Origin: Thalassotalea profundi
GTDB lineage: Bacteria; Pseudomonadota; Gammaproteobacteria; Enterobacterales; Alteromonadaceae
Assembly (NCBI RefSeq): GCF_014653195.1
Contig: NZ_BNAH01000009.1
Coordinates: 62,001-126,000, forward strand
Length of the DNA: 64,000 nucleotides
Reading direction: 5' to 3'
This document shows, in pieces, positions 19,616-27,107 of the stretch. Under the pieces are notes generated by a model. That model was not told where the DNA came from. It made no database searches and saw only the letters and a list, made by a program, of their open reading frames with translations. Position 1 is the stretch's first letter. Each line of letters opens with the position of its first letter. The position numbers were made by a program, and so were the translations under genes.

Positions 19616-20007
19616 ACTCTAGTTTTAATACACAAACATAGTATAAATATTATATGTATAGCTTTTAAATTTAAAATGTTATATCAATATAAATCAACAC
19701 GTTAAAATTTTTTACTACTACTAAGTAACTGAATAAACGCAAGGTCATAAGTGACTAAACATTCACTTATGACAAAACATTCTATCTCGCTAAAGCAAGT
19801 TTAATAAGGGATCTCTTAACTTTGTTAGCGTTACAATGATTTTTCTCTATTTTCTATCTAGCTATCATAATTTTTCTCCTTATAATGGTTTGCTCGCTGT
19901 AGAAAAAACGAGCGCAATTAGTTAGGTATTCATATTTGAACTAATCTAAAAATAATAACTCTAAACTAATTGAGCTATAGAAATTCATAATTTTATGAGG
20001 GGGTTCT
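19616..20007. other. Intergenic region with a stem-loop
   Basis: The 392 bases after the M23 peptidase gene contain no credible reading frame. They hold a perfect 11-bp dyad GTCATAAGTGA/TCACTTATGAC (19744-19754 with 19763-19773, 8-base loop) without a following T-tract. Further on are ATTAGTT/AACTAAT half-sites (about 19916-19945), just upstream of the 63-residue gene, which could be its promoter or operator region. Confidence 0.5.
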
Positions 20008-20199
20008 ATGGAATTTAACGATATTCACATTGGTATGAAATGCGGTAGTAAAAAAGGTAGTGGCACTGTGACCTGGATTGATGGCTCAACCCGTACTATT
20101 TATATGGCTAACACAGATGACAATAATAGCTTCGAAGTGGACTACGATGAAATAATATATGATCCCCAGGCTCATAATAGAGAAGATACTTACTATTAA
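20008..20199 (+). CDS. Small acidic protein of unknown function
   Basis: A 63-residue soluble protein that I do not recognise. It starts at an ATG behind an excellent ribosome site (GAGGGGG) and ends just before a strong terminator, so it is very likely a real single-gene transcript. The N-terminal half (IGMKCGSKKGSGTVTWID) suggests a small SH3-like beta-barrel, and the C-terminus is acidic and tyrosine-rich. No signal peptide or membrane segment. Confidence 0.7.
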   Translation: MEFNDIHIGMKCGSKKGSGTVTWIDGSTRTIYMANTDDNNSFEVDYDEIIYDPQAHNREDTYY

Positions 20200-20204
20200 T
20201 AAAT

Positions 20205-20230
20205 AAAAAGCTTCATAAGAAGCTTTTTTT
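20205..20230. terminator. Bidirectional terminator between two small genes
   Basis: Perfect 10-bp stem AAAAAGCTTC/GAAGCTTTTT with loop ATAA (20205-20228). It has T-runs on both strands. It lies just after the 63-residue gene (plus) and after the 66-residue gene (minus). Confidence 0.85.
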
Positions 20231-20272
20231 ATGTCTTTACCTTTATTGTGTCTACGAACTCTTTAAATACGC

Positions 20273-20473
20273 CTATAACAAAATATTGTTTAGCGTGTTG
20301 CTTTCCGCTTTTTCTATTCCTGCGGTTAAGCCTTTATCAACGTTTATATGCATATTTGAGCTTAAAATAGGGGCTGCTGATTTAACTTTTCTTAAAGGGT
20401 ACGAAGAAACACTTGCATTAATTTTAATATTGTCAGAAATAAATTTACGCGCTATAGCATTATTTCTTCTCAT
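20273..20473 (-). CDS. Small basic protein of unknown function
   Basis: Predicted 66-residue basic protein (MRRNNAIARKFISDNIK...). The reason to accept this strand is a good ribosome site (AAAAGGA, six bases before the ATG). The overlapping plus-strand frame lacks one. It lies downstream of the OmpA-family gene on the same strand, 130 bases after that stop, and shares the bidirectional terminator at 20205-20230. No motif is recognised, and it may be a leaderless cytosolic peptide or a recent gene. Confidence 0.5.
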   Translation of the reverse strand: MRRNNAIARKFISDNIKINASVSSYPLRKVKSAAPILSSNMHINVDKGLTAGIEKAESNTLNNILL

Positions 20474-20603
20474 AATATTCCTTTTAACATTTAAACAACT
20501 AACTAATAGCGAATTTGAAACTTGTAATAATTAAAAGCTTCGCATAGAGCAGGGTAAACAAAGGGGATTAGATGAATACCCCACTCTAATACGAATAAAA
20601 CAA

Positions 20604-21659
20604 TTAATTTTTGCTAACAGCTTCTTTTACTGTTGTTTCAATTTGAGCAACAACACGGCGATTTACACTGTGATCTGCGCTAGAATTGCCTTTAGCTAAT
20701 AATTGAGTTTCACCAAATCCTTTAGCTGATAAACGACTAGCATCAATATTAAATGTTCCCATTAATACGGCTTTTACAGCATCTGCTCGCTCTTGTGATA
20801 ACTTTAAGTTATAGGTAGCATCACCAACAGCGGAACTATGTCCTTCAATAACAACATTAGTATTAGTATATTCTTTCATGAAATCAGCTAAACGCTGAAT
20901 ATCATTGACTACTGTTGAGTTTATCTTTGCACTATTATTTTCAAAAGTTACATTTAAGTTTACTGAAACTTCTTTTTCTGAATATAAAGTACAACCTACA
21001 GAATCTACTTTTACGTTTGCAGGTGTATTGTCACAGCGATCATTAGCATTACTTACACCATCATTATCGCTATCTAGTGGTGCTTTTTTAGACGGAGTTT
21101 CTTGTGTTATTGGTGCTGGCTGAGGTTTAGCAACAACAGGAGCTTTTCTTTCATTACCAAAAGCATATTTTATCCCCATTTTTATACCTTGATCTGTAAA
21201 ACCATAGTCAAGATCACGATAAACAGCCGCTTCACTATAAAATGATAAACGATCACTTATTTGTGCCGAAAAACCAGCACCTACATCTAAAGCCGTATAA
21301 TTTCTGATAGTATTGAAGCGTTTTACTCCAGAGAAAACATAAAGGTTCGAATTTTCTATGTTATATAAGGCATCAATACCAAAACGAGTACCATAATCAG
21401 TGTCATTACCATTATTTACATAAAAACGTGTTTTCGCTAATTCAAAGCGCGCAGACCAAGAGTCATTAATAATTTTTTGTAAATCTAAGCCAATACTTTT
21501 ACCTGCCTCAATTTGTTGCCAAAAAGCATCTTCTCCTTTATGCGTACTTGATTTGATGTAATCACCAAATACACCTAATTCCCATGTTTTATCTATATTT
21601 TCTGCTGCTAATGGAGAGCTGATCAATGCAGCTAACAGAGTCATATTAAAAATTTTCAC
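20604..21659 (-). CDS. OmpA-family outer membrane protein (OprF-like)
   Basis: Outer-membrane/peptidoglycan-linking porin of 351 residues. It starts at GTG behind AAGGA. A signal peptide (cut near PLAA, residue 19) is followed by an eight-stranded barrel region (about 25-170), a proline-rich hinge, a thrombospondin type-3 calcium motif (DSDNDGVSNANDRC, about 197-210) and a C-terminal OmpA domain (about 230-345) binding peptidoglycan (VIEGHSSAVGDATYNLKLSQ). The architecture matches Pseudomonas OprF. It is divergent from a cfrX-cmpX-sigX-like operon and shares that operon's promoter motif, so it is probably SigX-controlled. Confidence 0.9.
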   Translation of the reverse strand: MKIFNMTLLAALISSPLAAENIDKTWELGVFGDYIKSSTHKGEDAFWQQIEAGKSIGLDLQKIINDSWSARFELAKTRFYVNNGNDTDYGTRFGIDALYNIENSNLYVFSGVKRFNTIRNYTALDVGAGFSAQISDRLSFYSEAAVYRDLDYGFTDQGIKMGIKYAFGNERKAPVVAKPQPAPITQETPSKKAPLDSDNDGVSNANDRCDNTPANVKVDSVGCTLYSEKEVSVNLNVTFENNSAKINSTVVNDIQRLADFMKEYTNTNVVIEGHSSAVGDATYNLKLSQERADAVKAVLMGTFNIDASRLSAKGFGETQLLAKGNSSADHSVNRRVVAQIETTVKEAVSKN

Positions 21660-21698
21660 AATTAAATCCTTGTTGAGTTCATGTTGTTTCTAAAGTTA

Positions 21699-21730
21699 TA
21701 ACGAATGACATTGTCAAAAGTCACATTTTA
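21699..21730 (-). promoter_or_regulatory. Predicted SigX-type ECF promoter of the OmpA-family gene
   Basis: On the minus strand TAAAATGTGACTTT (21730-21717) is followed by exactly 13 bases and then CGTTA (21703-21699). The same string and spacing precede the sigX-like operon at 22031-22062. The motif layout (GTGACTT as -35, CGTTA as -10) is of ECF type. The start codon lies 40 bases downstream. Confidence 0.75.
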
Positions 21731-22030
21731 TTTTTTAAAAGTAATAATTATCTATTTAAACTGAAATTTCTCTTCTTAAATTAAACAATCCTCACTATTC
21801 GATGTAGAATATAGTTCCAATAATGCAAAGTTAAAACCAACTTATTAAAAAGGTAATTTTTACTATAAATCAAAAACTTAAAGAACAAAAAGTCAATGTA
21901 CTTAATAAACTATCATTAAAAAAAGAAATAATTTCATAGCTTATTGTAAACCTTACACAAAGAAGCCATTTTTTTGTTGGATAAATCCACCTTATTACAA
22001 GGCCAGCATTGAAGATGATAATTATACAAA

Positions 22031-22062
22031 TAAAATGTGACTTTCTAAACAGCCAACCGTTA
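22031..22062 (+). promoter_or_regulatory. Predicted SigX-type ECF promoter of the cfrX-cmpX-sigX operon
   Basis: TAAAATGTGACTTT (22031-22044), 13 bases, then CGTTA (22058-22062): identical in both elements and spacing to the divergent ompA promoter. It ends 35 bases before the first gene, so the sigma factor probably drives its own operon. Confidence 0.75.
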
Positions 22063-22097
22063 ATAAATAAAGCGGTAAGATTTTACCTAGGAATAAG

Positions 22098-22370
22098 ATG
22101 AAAGATTTAGATACTAAAATAGCTAAAGAATTATCAAATGAACCCGAGCATGTTTTTACCACCTCTGATGATGAGTTATTCAAACGGGCAACTTCAACGA
22201 TAAATAATCAACAAGGCACTAAAGACTTATTAGCATTGGGTATGGCTTCTATATGGATAGTATTTATTAGTATCTTTATGAAAATATTAAACCCCATATT
22301 TAAACAAGTTAACAATAATAATGAACTGGCTTCATCAACAAGCCACAAACCTAACAACAGGAATAAATGA
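22098..22370 (+). CDS. CfrX-like small membrane protein
   Basis: A 90-residue protein with a hydrophilic N-terminal half containing DLDTKIAKEL and a single transmembrane helix (about residues 43-65). It sits where cfrX sits in Pseudomonas (first in cfrX-cmpX-sigX), and the size agrees. I cannot verify homology from sequence alone. Its stop overlaps the cmpX-like start (ATGA), implying coupling. A small cytoplasm-facing protein with one membrane helix beside an ECF sigma factor could be the missing anti-sigma factor, but it lacks an obvious HxxxCxxC zinc motif. Ribosome site AGGAATAAG. Confidence 0.7.
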   Translation: MKDLDTKIAKELSNEPEHVFTTSDDELFKRATSTINNQQGTKDLLALGMASIWIVFISIFMKILNPIFKQVNNNNELASSTSHKPNNRNK

Positions 22371-23194
22371 TGAACACAGCAAATATCTCAGATAAGGCCT
22401 ATTCGGGATTCGTCACCATCTGGCATAATATGATCACTTTTTTACCCGACCTAATTATCGCCTTTTTATTTTTAATTGTGGGCTGGTTTGTATCATCTCT
22501 AATTAAAAAGGTAATCAATAAATCGTTAATAAAAATTGGCTTTAATACCTTTTTAGATAGACTAGGCTTAAATACATTACTCAATAAACTAGAAATCAAC
22601 ATAAGCGGAAGCCAAATAGTAGCAAGCATAATATCTATTTTTTTCTTATTGATTTTTTTATTAGCCGCATTAGATATTATAGGATTAACCATACTTTCTG
22701 GCTTAATTGATACTCTTGTACTATTTTTGCCAAAACTACTCGCTTCTTTGGCTGTACTTTTATGTGGTTTTTTTGTCGCACAGATTGTTTTCAATGGCGT
22801 CAAAATAGCAGCGAAAAATACAGGTGTAGATTATGGGCGTTCTGTTGCTGAAGTATGTCGTGGCATAATTATCATCATTACTGTGTCACTATCAATTACA
22901 CAACTTGATATTGATGTATCACTTTTAAATAACATCATGACAGTTGTCATTGCTAGCATAGGTTTAGCCGCAGCAATTTCTTTGGGTATAGGTACAAAAT
23001 CAATGGCACAAGAAATTGTTGCCGGTGTTTATTTACGAGAAATGTACCAAGTTGGTGATAGCATAGAAGTAACCGAAACAAAGGGCACTTTAATCTCCAT
23101 AGGAAGTGTTGCGAGCAAAGTAATGGATAGTGAAGAGTCAATCATCACCTTGCCGAATACTTTTTTACTCGCAAACAAAGTAATAAAACAATAA
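22367..23194 (+). CDS. cmpX: CmpX-like MscS-family mechanosensitive channel
   Basis: Inner-membrane protein of 275 residues with about five hydrophobic helices (near 20-44, 78-102, 108-140, 155-175 and 185-210) and a short C-terminal MscS beta-domain (about 215-270: GTKSMAQEIVAGVYLREMYQVG). Pseudomonas CmpX has nearly the same length and place, between cfrX and sigX, and influences SigX activity. Here it follows the cfrX-like gene with an ATGA overlap, and the sigma-factor gene starts 17 bases after it. The probable role is sensing membrane tension upstream of the sigma factor (inference). Confidence 0.85.
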   Translation: MMNTANISDKAYSGFVTIWHNMITFLPDLIIAFLFLIVGWFVSSLIKKVINKSLIKIGFNTFLDRLGLNTLLNKLEINISGSQIVASIISIFFLLIFLLAALDIIGLTILSGLIDTLVLFLPKLLASLAVLLCGFFVAQIVFNGVKIAAKNTGVDYGRSVAEVCRGIIIIITVSLSITQLDIDVSLLNNIMTVVIASIGLAAAISLGIGTKSMAQEIVAGVYLREMYQVGDSIEVTETKGTLISIGSVASKVMDSEESIITLPNTFLLANKVIKQ

Positions 23195-23211
23195 TAGAAT
23201 TTTTTGAACAC

Positions 23212-23784
23212 TTGGCTACGCTCAATGAACGTCAGCTTGTTGCATTGGTGCAAGAGGGGTTACCCTATGACACCCGTTTTTTTCAGCAATTAATAACCCC
23301 TTATCTTTCTGATTTAAAAGGTTATTGCTCAAAATTATTGAATCATTCATCAGATGCAGAAGATGCTGTACAAGAAACTCTAATTAAAGCATTAACCCAC
23401 TTAAAAAGTTTTAAGTGGGTTGTGTCCTTCAAGGCATGGCTATTTAAAATTGCTCATAATGAATGTATTAACAAAATACGCGATCGCCGTTGGAACACAC
23501 AAATAGAAGACAGTGAGTATTTTATTAACACTATAATAGATGACACTAAGGAAATAGACTTTTCCGAAGCATTATCTTACTTAATGGAGCATTTATCATT
23601 TATTGACCGTAACATTATGCTACTGCGATATAGAACCGGTCTAGAGCTTCAAGAAATAGCAGATATATGTGAACTAAAACTCTCTGCAGTAAAAATGCGC
23701 CATAAACGAGTTATTGAGTTTTTACAAAAACAATTAAAAGATAATTCAGCACTTAATATAAACGAATATGAAGTAACTGAATAA
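23212..23784 (+). CDS. sigX: SigX-like ECF RNA polymerase sigma factor
   Basis: ECF sigma factor of 190 residues, starting at TTG with no clear ribosome site of its own, so probably translationally coupled to cmpX. Region 2 covers about residues 30-100 (SDAEDAVQETLIKALTHLKS, then KAWLFKIAHNECINKIRDRR). Region 4 (about 130-180) reads LQEIADICELKLSAVKMRHKR, nearly the same as FQEIADIMHMGLSATKMRYKR that I remember from P. aeruginosa SigX. In Pseudomonas SigX controls oprF, fatty acid and envelope genes. Gene order and the twin promoters support the same system here. Confidence 0.85.
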   Translation: MATLNERQLVALVQEGLPYDTRFFQQLITPYLSDLKGYCSKLLNHSSDAEDAVQETLIKALTHLKSFKWVVSFKAWLFKIAHNECINKIRDRRWNTQIEDSEYFINTIIDDTKEIDFSEALSYLMEHLSFIDRNIMLLRYRTGLELQEIADICELKLSAVKMRHKRVIEFLQKQLKDNSALNINEYEVTE

Positions 23785-24118
23785 TAACAAAATCTTAATT
23801 AATTCATTGGTATTTATTATTAATTATTAATTATTAATTAGATACAACAAAAATTTATCATTTCGACTACAACTACTCGACTTTTATTGTAGCCTTCAAA
23901 TAATAATACATTAATTAAGATTTCCATAACTTGCGAAAATAACTTATCACTTGCTCTGTGGGTTATTGGTATATTGAAGAGTGGCCCATTCAATTTTTAA
24001 GCTTGTTGTACTTTTTGAATGAGCTTCACTATTAGGAAGGTAATGGATAGTATCGCTCGAGACATTATTGCAGCCCACCGCTTTTATTGCTAACAAACGA
24101 AATACAACTCCTCTTACG
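23785..24118. other. Intergenic region with AT repeats and a long-range inverted repeat
   Basis: The 334 bases between sigX and arsR begin with a run of ATTAATT direct repeats (about 23818-23840). A 14-bp perfect inverted repeat AAATCTTAATTAAT (23790-23803) / ATTAATTAAGATTT (23910-23923) encloses 106 bases with a smaller CTACAA/TTGTAG pair. The right part holds a possible 49-codon minus-strand frame behind arsR (listed separately). This looks like a junction or decayed segment. Confidence 0.5.
23947..24096 (-). CDS. Possible 49-residue protein after arsR (weak)
   Basis: A minus-strand frame follows the arsR stop by 22 bases, with AGAGGAG at 24114-24108 and an in-frame TTG at 24096, 11 bases beyond it (too long a gap for a strong site). 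It reads LAIKAVGCNNVSSDT... and ends at TGA. No family was recognised. It could be a small gene, the tail of a decayed gene or chance. Confidence 0.25.
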   Translation of the reverse strand: MLAIKAVGCNNVSSDTIHYLPNSEAHSKSTTSLKIEWATLQYTNNPQSK

Positions 24119-24529
24119 TTAATTAACTAATGTTTCTTTTTCGATTAGTGCCTTCCATTCATCGCTATTAGCACCGACGACACACTCTCCATCAACACGC
24201 AGAGACAAGCGTAAAATACATCGTTCTATTATTTCAGAGAAAGGTTCAGAAGGTAGATGTCTAACCGAATCTACCAGCGCTTGGCAATGAGGCACACTTT
24301 GCTCACATAATGTGTAATAAACCCACTTCCCTTGTTTTTGCTGTATTAATAATCCCGCTTTAAAAAGCATTTTTAGGTTTCTTGATACGTTATACTGAGT
24401 ATCACCGGTTACATCTAATGCTTCAGCAACAGTTATACGTTGATCAATATGGAGTAATAGCCAAAATAAGCGTAATCGAGTTGGATCTGATAATGCTTTA
24501 AGGGCATCAATATAATTAACATCAATCAT
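24119..24529 (-). CDS. ArsR-family metalloregulator
   Basis: Winged-helix repressor of 136 residues: helix LKALSDPTRLRLFWLLLH, recognition region DTQYNVSRNLKMLFKAGLL and wing KQGKWVYYTL. The C-terminal extension has cysteines (C94-x6 in CEQSVPHCQ, then ERCILR and GECVVG) that could bind metal or arsenite. It is probably the regulator of the permease gene, which lies 425 bases upstream on the same strand. A 7-6-7 dyad ACTATTC/GAATAGT precedes it by about 63 bases. Confidence 0.82.
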   Translation of the reverse strand: MIDVNYIDALKALSDPTRLRLFWLLLHIDQRITVAEALDVTGDTQYNVSRNLKMLFKAGLLIQQKQGKWVYYTLCEQSVPHCQALVDSVRHLPSEPFSEIIERCILRLSLRVDGECVVGANSDEWKALIEKETLVN

Positions 24530-24591
24530 AATTTTTTTGCTTGCTGCATAGAAAGAACCTACTAATCATTATACCGCCCTCAATAAGAAAA

Positions 24592-24611
24592 ACTATTCCA
24601 AAATGAATAGT
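24592..24611. promoter_or_regulatory. Candidate ArsR operator dyad upstream of arsR
   Basis: ACTATTC (24592-24598), 6 bases, then GAATAGT (24605-24611): a perfect inverted repeat of the size typical for ArsR-family dimers, 63 bases before the arsR start codon on the minus strand. Autoregulation is inferred. Confidence 0.4.
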
Positions 24612-24921
24612 ATGAAATATTCTTATGCTCTGTTTAGCCACCATCCCCCTAAAAACAACAACCAAAATTTGGTAACAAAAGTTATGTATTCATCCCCTTG
24701 CTTAGCCAGTTCTTCGGCCGACTTCTGATACACCGGCAATACAAAAACCTTTGCCCTTGTTTTGATCCCAAAAAGTCTCTGAATATACTTATGTTATATG
24801 CCCAAAGCCTCCATTGGTTAAATTCACGATTCAACTATTGCCGATAATTGTCAAAGTATCTTTATAACTCATTCGGTATGTTCTCACACGATAGAATCTT
24901 GAGCTTCATACTCCCCCTAAG

Positions 24922-24950
24922 AAAACGCCACTTCTATGAGTGGCGCAAAA
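24922..24950 (-). terminator. Terminator of the metal permease gene
   Basis: Stem CGCCACT/AGTGGCG (24926-24945) with a 6-base loop, 10 bases after the permease stop. The minus-strand side continues with GTTTTC. Confidence 0.55.
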
Positions 24951-24954
24951 GTCA

Positions 24955-25983
24955 CTAAATTACGTACTGGAATATTATCCCCCCTAAAACAGCAGTGATT
25001 AAAACAATTGTTACAAATGCGAATACTGCTTTTTTCTTTAATACTGAAGAAACTAACGCGATCTCAGGTAAGCTCGCGCCTGTACCACCTATTATTAAAG
25101 CTAACGCTGGACCCAATCCCATACCTTTCATAATTAGCACTTTTAGTAACGGTATTGCCATTTCAATGCGTAAGTACAAAGGAACCCCAATAACAGCTGC
25201 AATAATAATTGCACTTAAGTCATCACCACCAACATATTTTTCTACAAGTTCCGCTGGTAAATATGCGGCAGATAAACCACTTATGAGTGCACCTAATAAA
25301 ACATAAGGAACAATTCGCTTAAATAGCGCAACCGCGGTTTGCATGGCTCTTCTCATGCGGGCAGGCTGAACTTTATCCATATCCAGTGCAGCTGATGAAT
25401 CGCAACTCATACTCACTGTAGCACATACATTTGTGCTTGGTTCTTGAGCTACGCTTTGACATGCTGCTATCCCCTCGTTCAAATTAGCGGGTGCACAATT
25501 TGATGTACTGCAACTTGAAACCTGCTTTGCATCTTCTAATTCGTCACCTCGTTTAATCTCGTTTTTCCATGGCGATTTAGAAATAATCCAGCCACCAATA
25601 ACAGCCGCACTAAATGTAAGTGCCAGATAAACGGCTGTTATTTTTAAACCAAACATAGCGTAAATCATAGCTAATACAATAAAGTTACACAGCGGTGCTG
25701 AAATTAAAAAGCTCAAAACAGTACCTAAAGAAACTCCCATTGAGGCCATCCCCATAGTAACTGGCACTACGGCAGCACTACAAAAAGGAGTAAGCATTCC
25801 AAAACCAGCCCCTAAAACGGTCCCCCATTTTTCATGCTTATTGATTTTTTTCTGTAGTTTATCTTGCGGTACATATTCTCGCATAAGGCCAGTTAAAACC
25901 GAAACGACTGCAATAATGAGTACCAACCCACCGCCTACATGAATAAATTCATTAAGCGCTACCATTAATTTTTCTATATCCAA
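24955..25983 (-). CDS. ArsP/DUF318-type permease (putative metal or arsenical efflux)
   Basis: Inner-membrane permease of the two-repeat ArsP/SO_0444 family. The frame extends to 26070, but those first residues are not membrane-like and cover the promoter. A TTG at 25983 has GAGAG six bases upstream, giving 342 residues. Visible features are two hydrophobic repeats, the motif TPFCSAAVVPV with its cysteine in repeat 1, the corresponding GTGASLPEIALV in repeat 2, and a cytosolic loop (about residues 150-205) with several cysteines (SSCSTSNC, ATVSMSC). Members export metals or organoarsenicals. It is paired with an ArsR gene. Confidence 0.8.
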   Translation of the reverse strand: MDIEKLMVALNEFIHVGGGLVLIIAVVSVLTGLMREYVPQDKLQKKINKHEKWGTVLGAGFGMLTPFCSAAVVPVTMGMASMGVSLGTVLSFLISAPLCNFIVLAMIYAMFGLKITAVYLALTFSAAVIGGWIISKSPWKNEIKRGDELEDAKQVSSCSTSNCAPANLNEGIAACQSVAQEPSTNVCATVSMSCDSSAALDMDKVQPARMRRAMQTAVALFKRIVPYVLLGALISGLSAAYLPAELVEKYVGGDDLSAIIIAAVIGVPLYLRIEMAIPLLKVLIMKGMGLGPALALIIGGTGASLPEIALVSSVLKKKAVFAFVTIVLITAVLGGIIFQYVI

Positions 25984-26032
25984 AATAATCTCTCTTCTAA
26001 GTGTTGAATCTGGATCATAATATACGCACATA

Positions 26033-26046
26033 TGCACGATTGTGCA
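26033..26046. promoter_or_regulatory. Candidate operator dyad upstream of the permease
   Basis: TGCAC-GATT-GTGCA is a perfect dyad 50 bases upstream of the preferred TTG start, beside a GCACATATGC dyad. The location suits a metalloregulator operator. It does not match the dyad in front of arsR, so the link to that regulator is uncertain. Confidence 0.4.
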
Positions 26047-26180
26047 ACTATTTGCTTTTGAAAACATCATAATTGCTCTAAAAAGGTAATTAACCCCGTA
26101 TATGGAAAAGCCTTTATCACTTAATGGTTTTCCGATAATTCGTAAAATTTAAACACACTACTAGATAATGGATACCAGAA

Positions 26181-26987
26181 ATGCGAACAACTAAATATTT
26201 AATAACAACACAAAAGGCCACTTCGAATGATGCTGATGTTATCAGTCACCAATTAATGTTGAGGGCCCGAAAATTATCATCAGGTTTATACACATGGCTT
26301 CCTACTGGTTTAAGAGTACTGCGTAAAGTAGAGAATACTATAAGAGAAGAGATGTATAATATTGGAATAATAAAAGCCTTAATGTCATTAGTGCAACCTT
26401 CTGACTTATAGAAAGAAACAGGACGTTGGGATCAATTTGGCGCGGAGTTATTGTGCATTTCAGATCGACACAATTGGTCGTTCGTTTTAGGCCCAACTCA
26501 TGAAGAAATCATCACAGATATCATCCATAATGAAATAAGCTCCTACAAGAAGCTTCCTTTGAGTGTTTATCAAATTCAAACCAAATTTAGAGATGAAATT
26601 AGGCCTCATTTGGGTGTTATGCGATCGGTTATACACGAGTTGTGGCAGCAACGATTAAACAATATCATAATGAATTTGGAATTAAATAGCCTGAATCTAT
26701 AGCTCCTTTTAATGTAGCTATTATCCCGATCAATATGCATAAATCTTCACCGCACAAAAAGCTGCTGGAATGTTGTACTGCACTTTAAGCTCTAATAAGG
26801 TTGAAGTGCTGCTGGACAGCCTTGGTGTAATGATTAATGATATTGAGTTAATTGGAATCCCACATATTATAATCATTAGCGAACGCAATTTAAATGAAGG
26901 GATTGTCGAATATAAAAACGACTAGCTGGTAGTAAAGAAAAGGTAAAAATTGAGAGTATAATTAGTCCTTTCAACACTCAAAAATGA
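26181..26987 (+). pseudogene. proS: proS (prolyl-tRNA synthetase) pseudogene with a large internal deletion
   Basis: The first 76 codons ([20 protein letters not shown]... ending VQPSDL) follow the ProS N-terminus but lack four residues after LMLRA, then stop at TAG where ProS has Trp. In-frame homology resumes ([46 protein letters not shown]). Near 26624 it jumps in another frame straight to [14 protein letters not shown], deleting about 300 codons including the editing domain. Further pieces ([36 protein letters not shown]) follow with stops. The intact proS must be elsewhere, and this is a decayed extra copy. Confidence 0.9.
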
Positions 26988-27048
26988 GCATTGTAATCAT
27001 CTAATTTACGTTTTTAAATTTTCAACATTAAATTTCTAATAAAACTAA

Positions 27049-27075
27049 AAAAGCCGCTTAATAGCGGCTTTCAAA
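27049..27075 (-). terminator. Rho-independent terminator of ssb
   Basis: 9-bp stem AAAGCCGCT/AGCGGCTTT (27050-27058 with 27063-27071), loop TAAT, with a T-run on the minus strand. It lies about 35 bases after the ssb stop. Confidence 0.85.
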
Positions 27076-27107
27076 GTTATTTTTCAACATTTCTTACTTT
27101 ATAAGCA

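Larger units (their letters stand above)
21660..22097. other. Divergent promoter region of ompA and the sigX operon
   Basis: These 438 AT-rich bases contain no reading frame. They hold the two matched ECF-type promoters, one reading left (21699-21730) and one reading right (22031-22062). The 300 bases between them show no other clear motif. Confidence 0.6.
24530..24954. other. Intergenic region between permease and arsR with a possible gene remnant
   Basis: These 425 bases contain the arsR dyad, the permease terminator and, on the minus strand at 24793-24623, an open frame of 56 codons reading ...FGIKTRAKVFVLPVYQKSA... with no start codon or ribosome site. Its residue use looks protein-like, as does a nearby frame with stops, so this may be a decayed gene. 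I cannot name it. Confidence 0.4.

Noticed and set aside
20286..20534. 82-codon plus-strand frame overlapping the 66-residue minus-strand gene
   Set aside because: No ribosome site, and the opposite frame has a good one. It is probably a shadow.
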